DNA from: Planoprotostelium fungivorum
Taxonomy: Eukaryota > Evosea > Variosea > Cavosteliida > Cavosteliaceae
Direction of reading: 5' to 3'
DNA length: 20,075 bases
NCBI GenBank assembly: GCA_003024175.1
Contig: MDYQ01000333.1
Coordinates: 1-20,075 of the forward strand
The notes under the pieces were generated by a model. That model had not been told where the DNA came from, made no database searches, and was given only the letters and a program-made list of their open reading frames with translations. The stretch's first letter is position 1; each line of letters opens with the position of its first letter. This document shows positions 19,556 through 20,075 of this stretch, in pieces. The translations under genes and the position numbers were made by a program.

Positions 19556-20075
19556 ATGTCTGAACCAGTAAGCGATACACCCGTCACTGAGACGACAGAG
19601 CCCGTCGAATTGAAGACTCTCACCTTAGAGGGTGATTATTGCATCCAATTCGTGGAGATTGATCCAGATCAGTTCTCAGGGAAGCCAGGACCGCTCAAAA
19701 TCAACATGGACTCCGTAACAGTGATTACCAACGATACAGACAGTTCAGTTCTCGAAGAGTCAGAAAACTAAAGAAGGTGACGCCATTTCCAACGATGACA
19801 ATCTTGGAGACTGATCGACTCCAAGGCATTGAAGATCCAAAACAAAGGAAAGAAGTACGTCAAGGAAGAGGTACCAGATCCTCAGACCGTTAACGATAAT
19901 CGGTGGGTCTACTCTCTTCTCCGTCTCTTCTCTGATGATCTCCCTGCAGACACCTCCTCCTCTATCTCATGAGAGCGGAGACTGCATGGGCTTACGCCAT
20001 GGAGATGAAGGGTTCCGATGACCCTCGCGTTCTGATCCACATGAAGAAGCGTCTGGCCAAGTCAGTCAAGTGGTC
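19556..20075 (+). CDS. SRP68: Signal recognition particle subunit SRP68, N-terminal part
   Basis: SRP68 binds 7SL RNA and, with SRP72, forms part of the cytosolic particle that targets nascent secretory proteins to the ER. Exons 19556-19631, 19673-19776, 19827-19902 and 19950 to beyond the window are joined by introns of 41, 50 and 47 nt. The protein begins MSEPVSDTPVTETTEPVELK and continues LEVLREARTAQNQHGLRNSD, YQRYRQFSSRRVRKLKK (RNA-binding basic region), ALKIQNKGKKYVKEEVPDPQ and NDNRHLLLYLMRAETAWAYA. It follows human SRP68 closely from QHGLRHGDFQRYR to the AWSYAMQLK helix. About 127 residues are visible; the remaining three quarters lie to the right of the window. It is divergent from the kinesin gene. 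Confidence 0.93.

Overview
The window is nuclear DNA from a gene-dense eukaryote, most likely unicellular. I count about 76 spliceosomal introns in 20 kb. Most are 37-60 nt (range 30-168), nearly all are GT-AG, and the donor is usually GTGAG rather than GTAAGT. Intergenic gaps are as small as 42-45 bp. There is no bacterial operon structure, and I see no rRNA, tRNA, CRISPR array or mobile element. The mix of HIRA, a six-repeat villin/gelsolin protein, a kinesin-14, mitochondrial RRF and SRP68 fits an amoebozoan-like protist, but the sequence does not prove the lineage.

Layout, left to right: (1) + strand 39-748, 3' part of an LRR/RNI-like protein. (2) - strand 791-4603, histone chaperone HIRA, 19 exons. 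(3) + strand 4690-5262, DUF1764-family protein. (4) - strand 5516-13542, a 34-exon gene for a protein of about 2138 aa with PH domain, C1 zinc finger, six gelsolin repeats and a long acidic tail. (5) - strand 14032-15501, a PH-pseudokinase. (6) + strand 15919-17063, mitochondrial ribosome recycling factor. (7) - strand 17109-19431, a kinesin-14-type motor. (8) + strand 19556 to the window end, N-terminal part of SRP68. I worked out exon boundaries by hand from splice signals, reading frame and homology. In genes 2-7 the exon lengths sum to whole codon numbers.

The genes are functionally unrelated housekeeping genes and are packed head to head and tail to tail. Two divergent promoters (HIRA/DUF1764 and kinesin/SRP68) each carry an E2F-like site and one copy of an unexplained word, CTACAACG. 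The most unusual signal is this word and its full palindrome CATCTACAACGTTGTAGATG. It recurs about 20 times, mainly in introns of the HIRA and villin-like genes, together with three other palindromic words (GAAATTTC, TGACGTCA, CACGTG).
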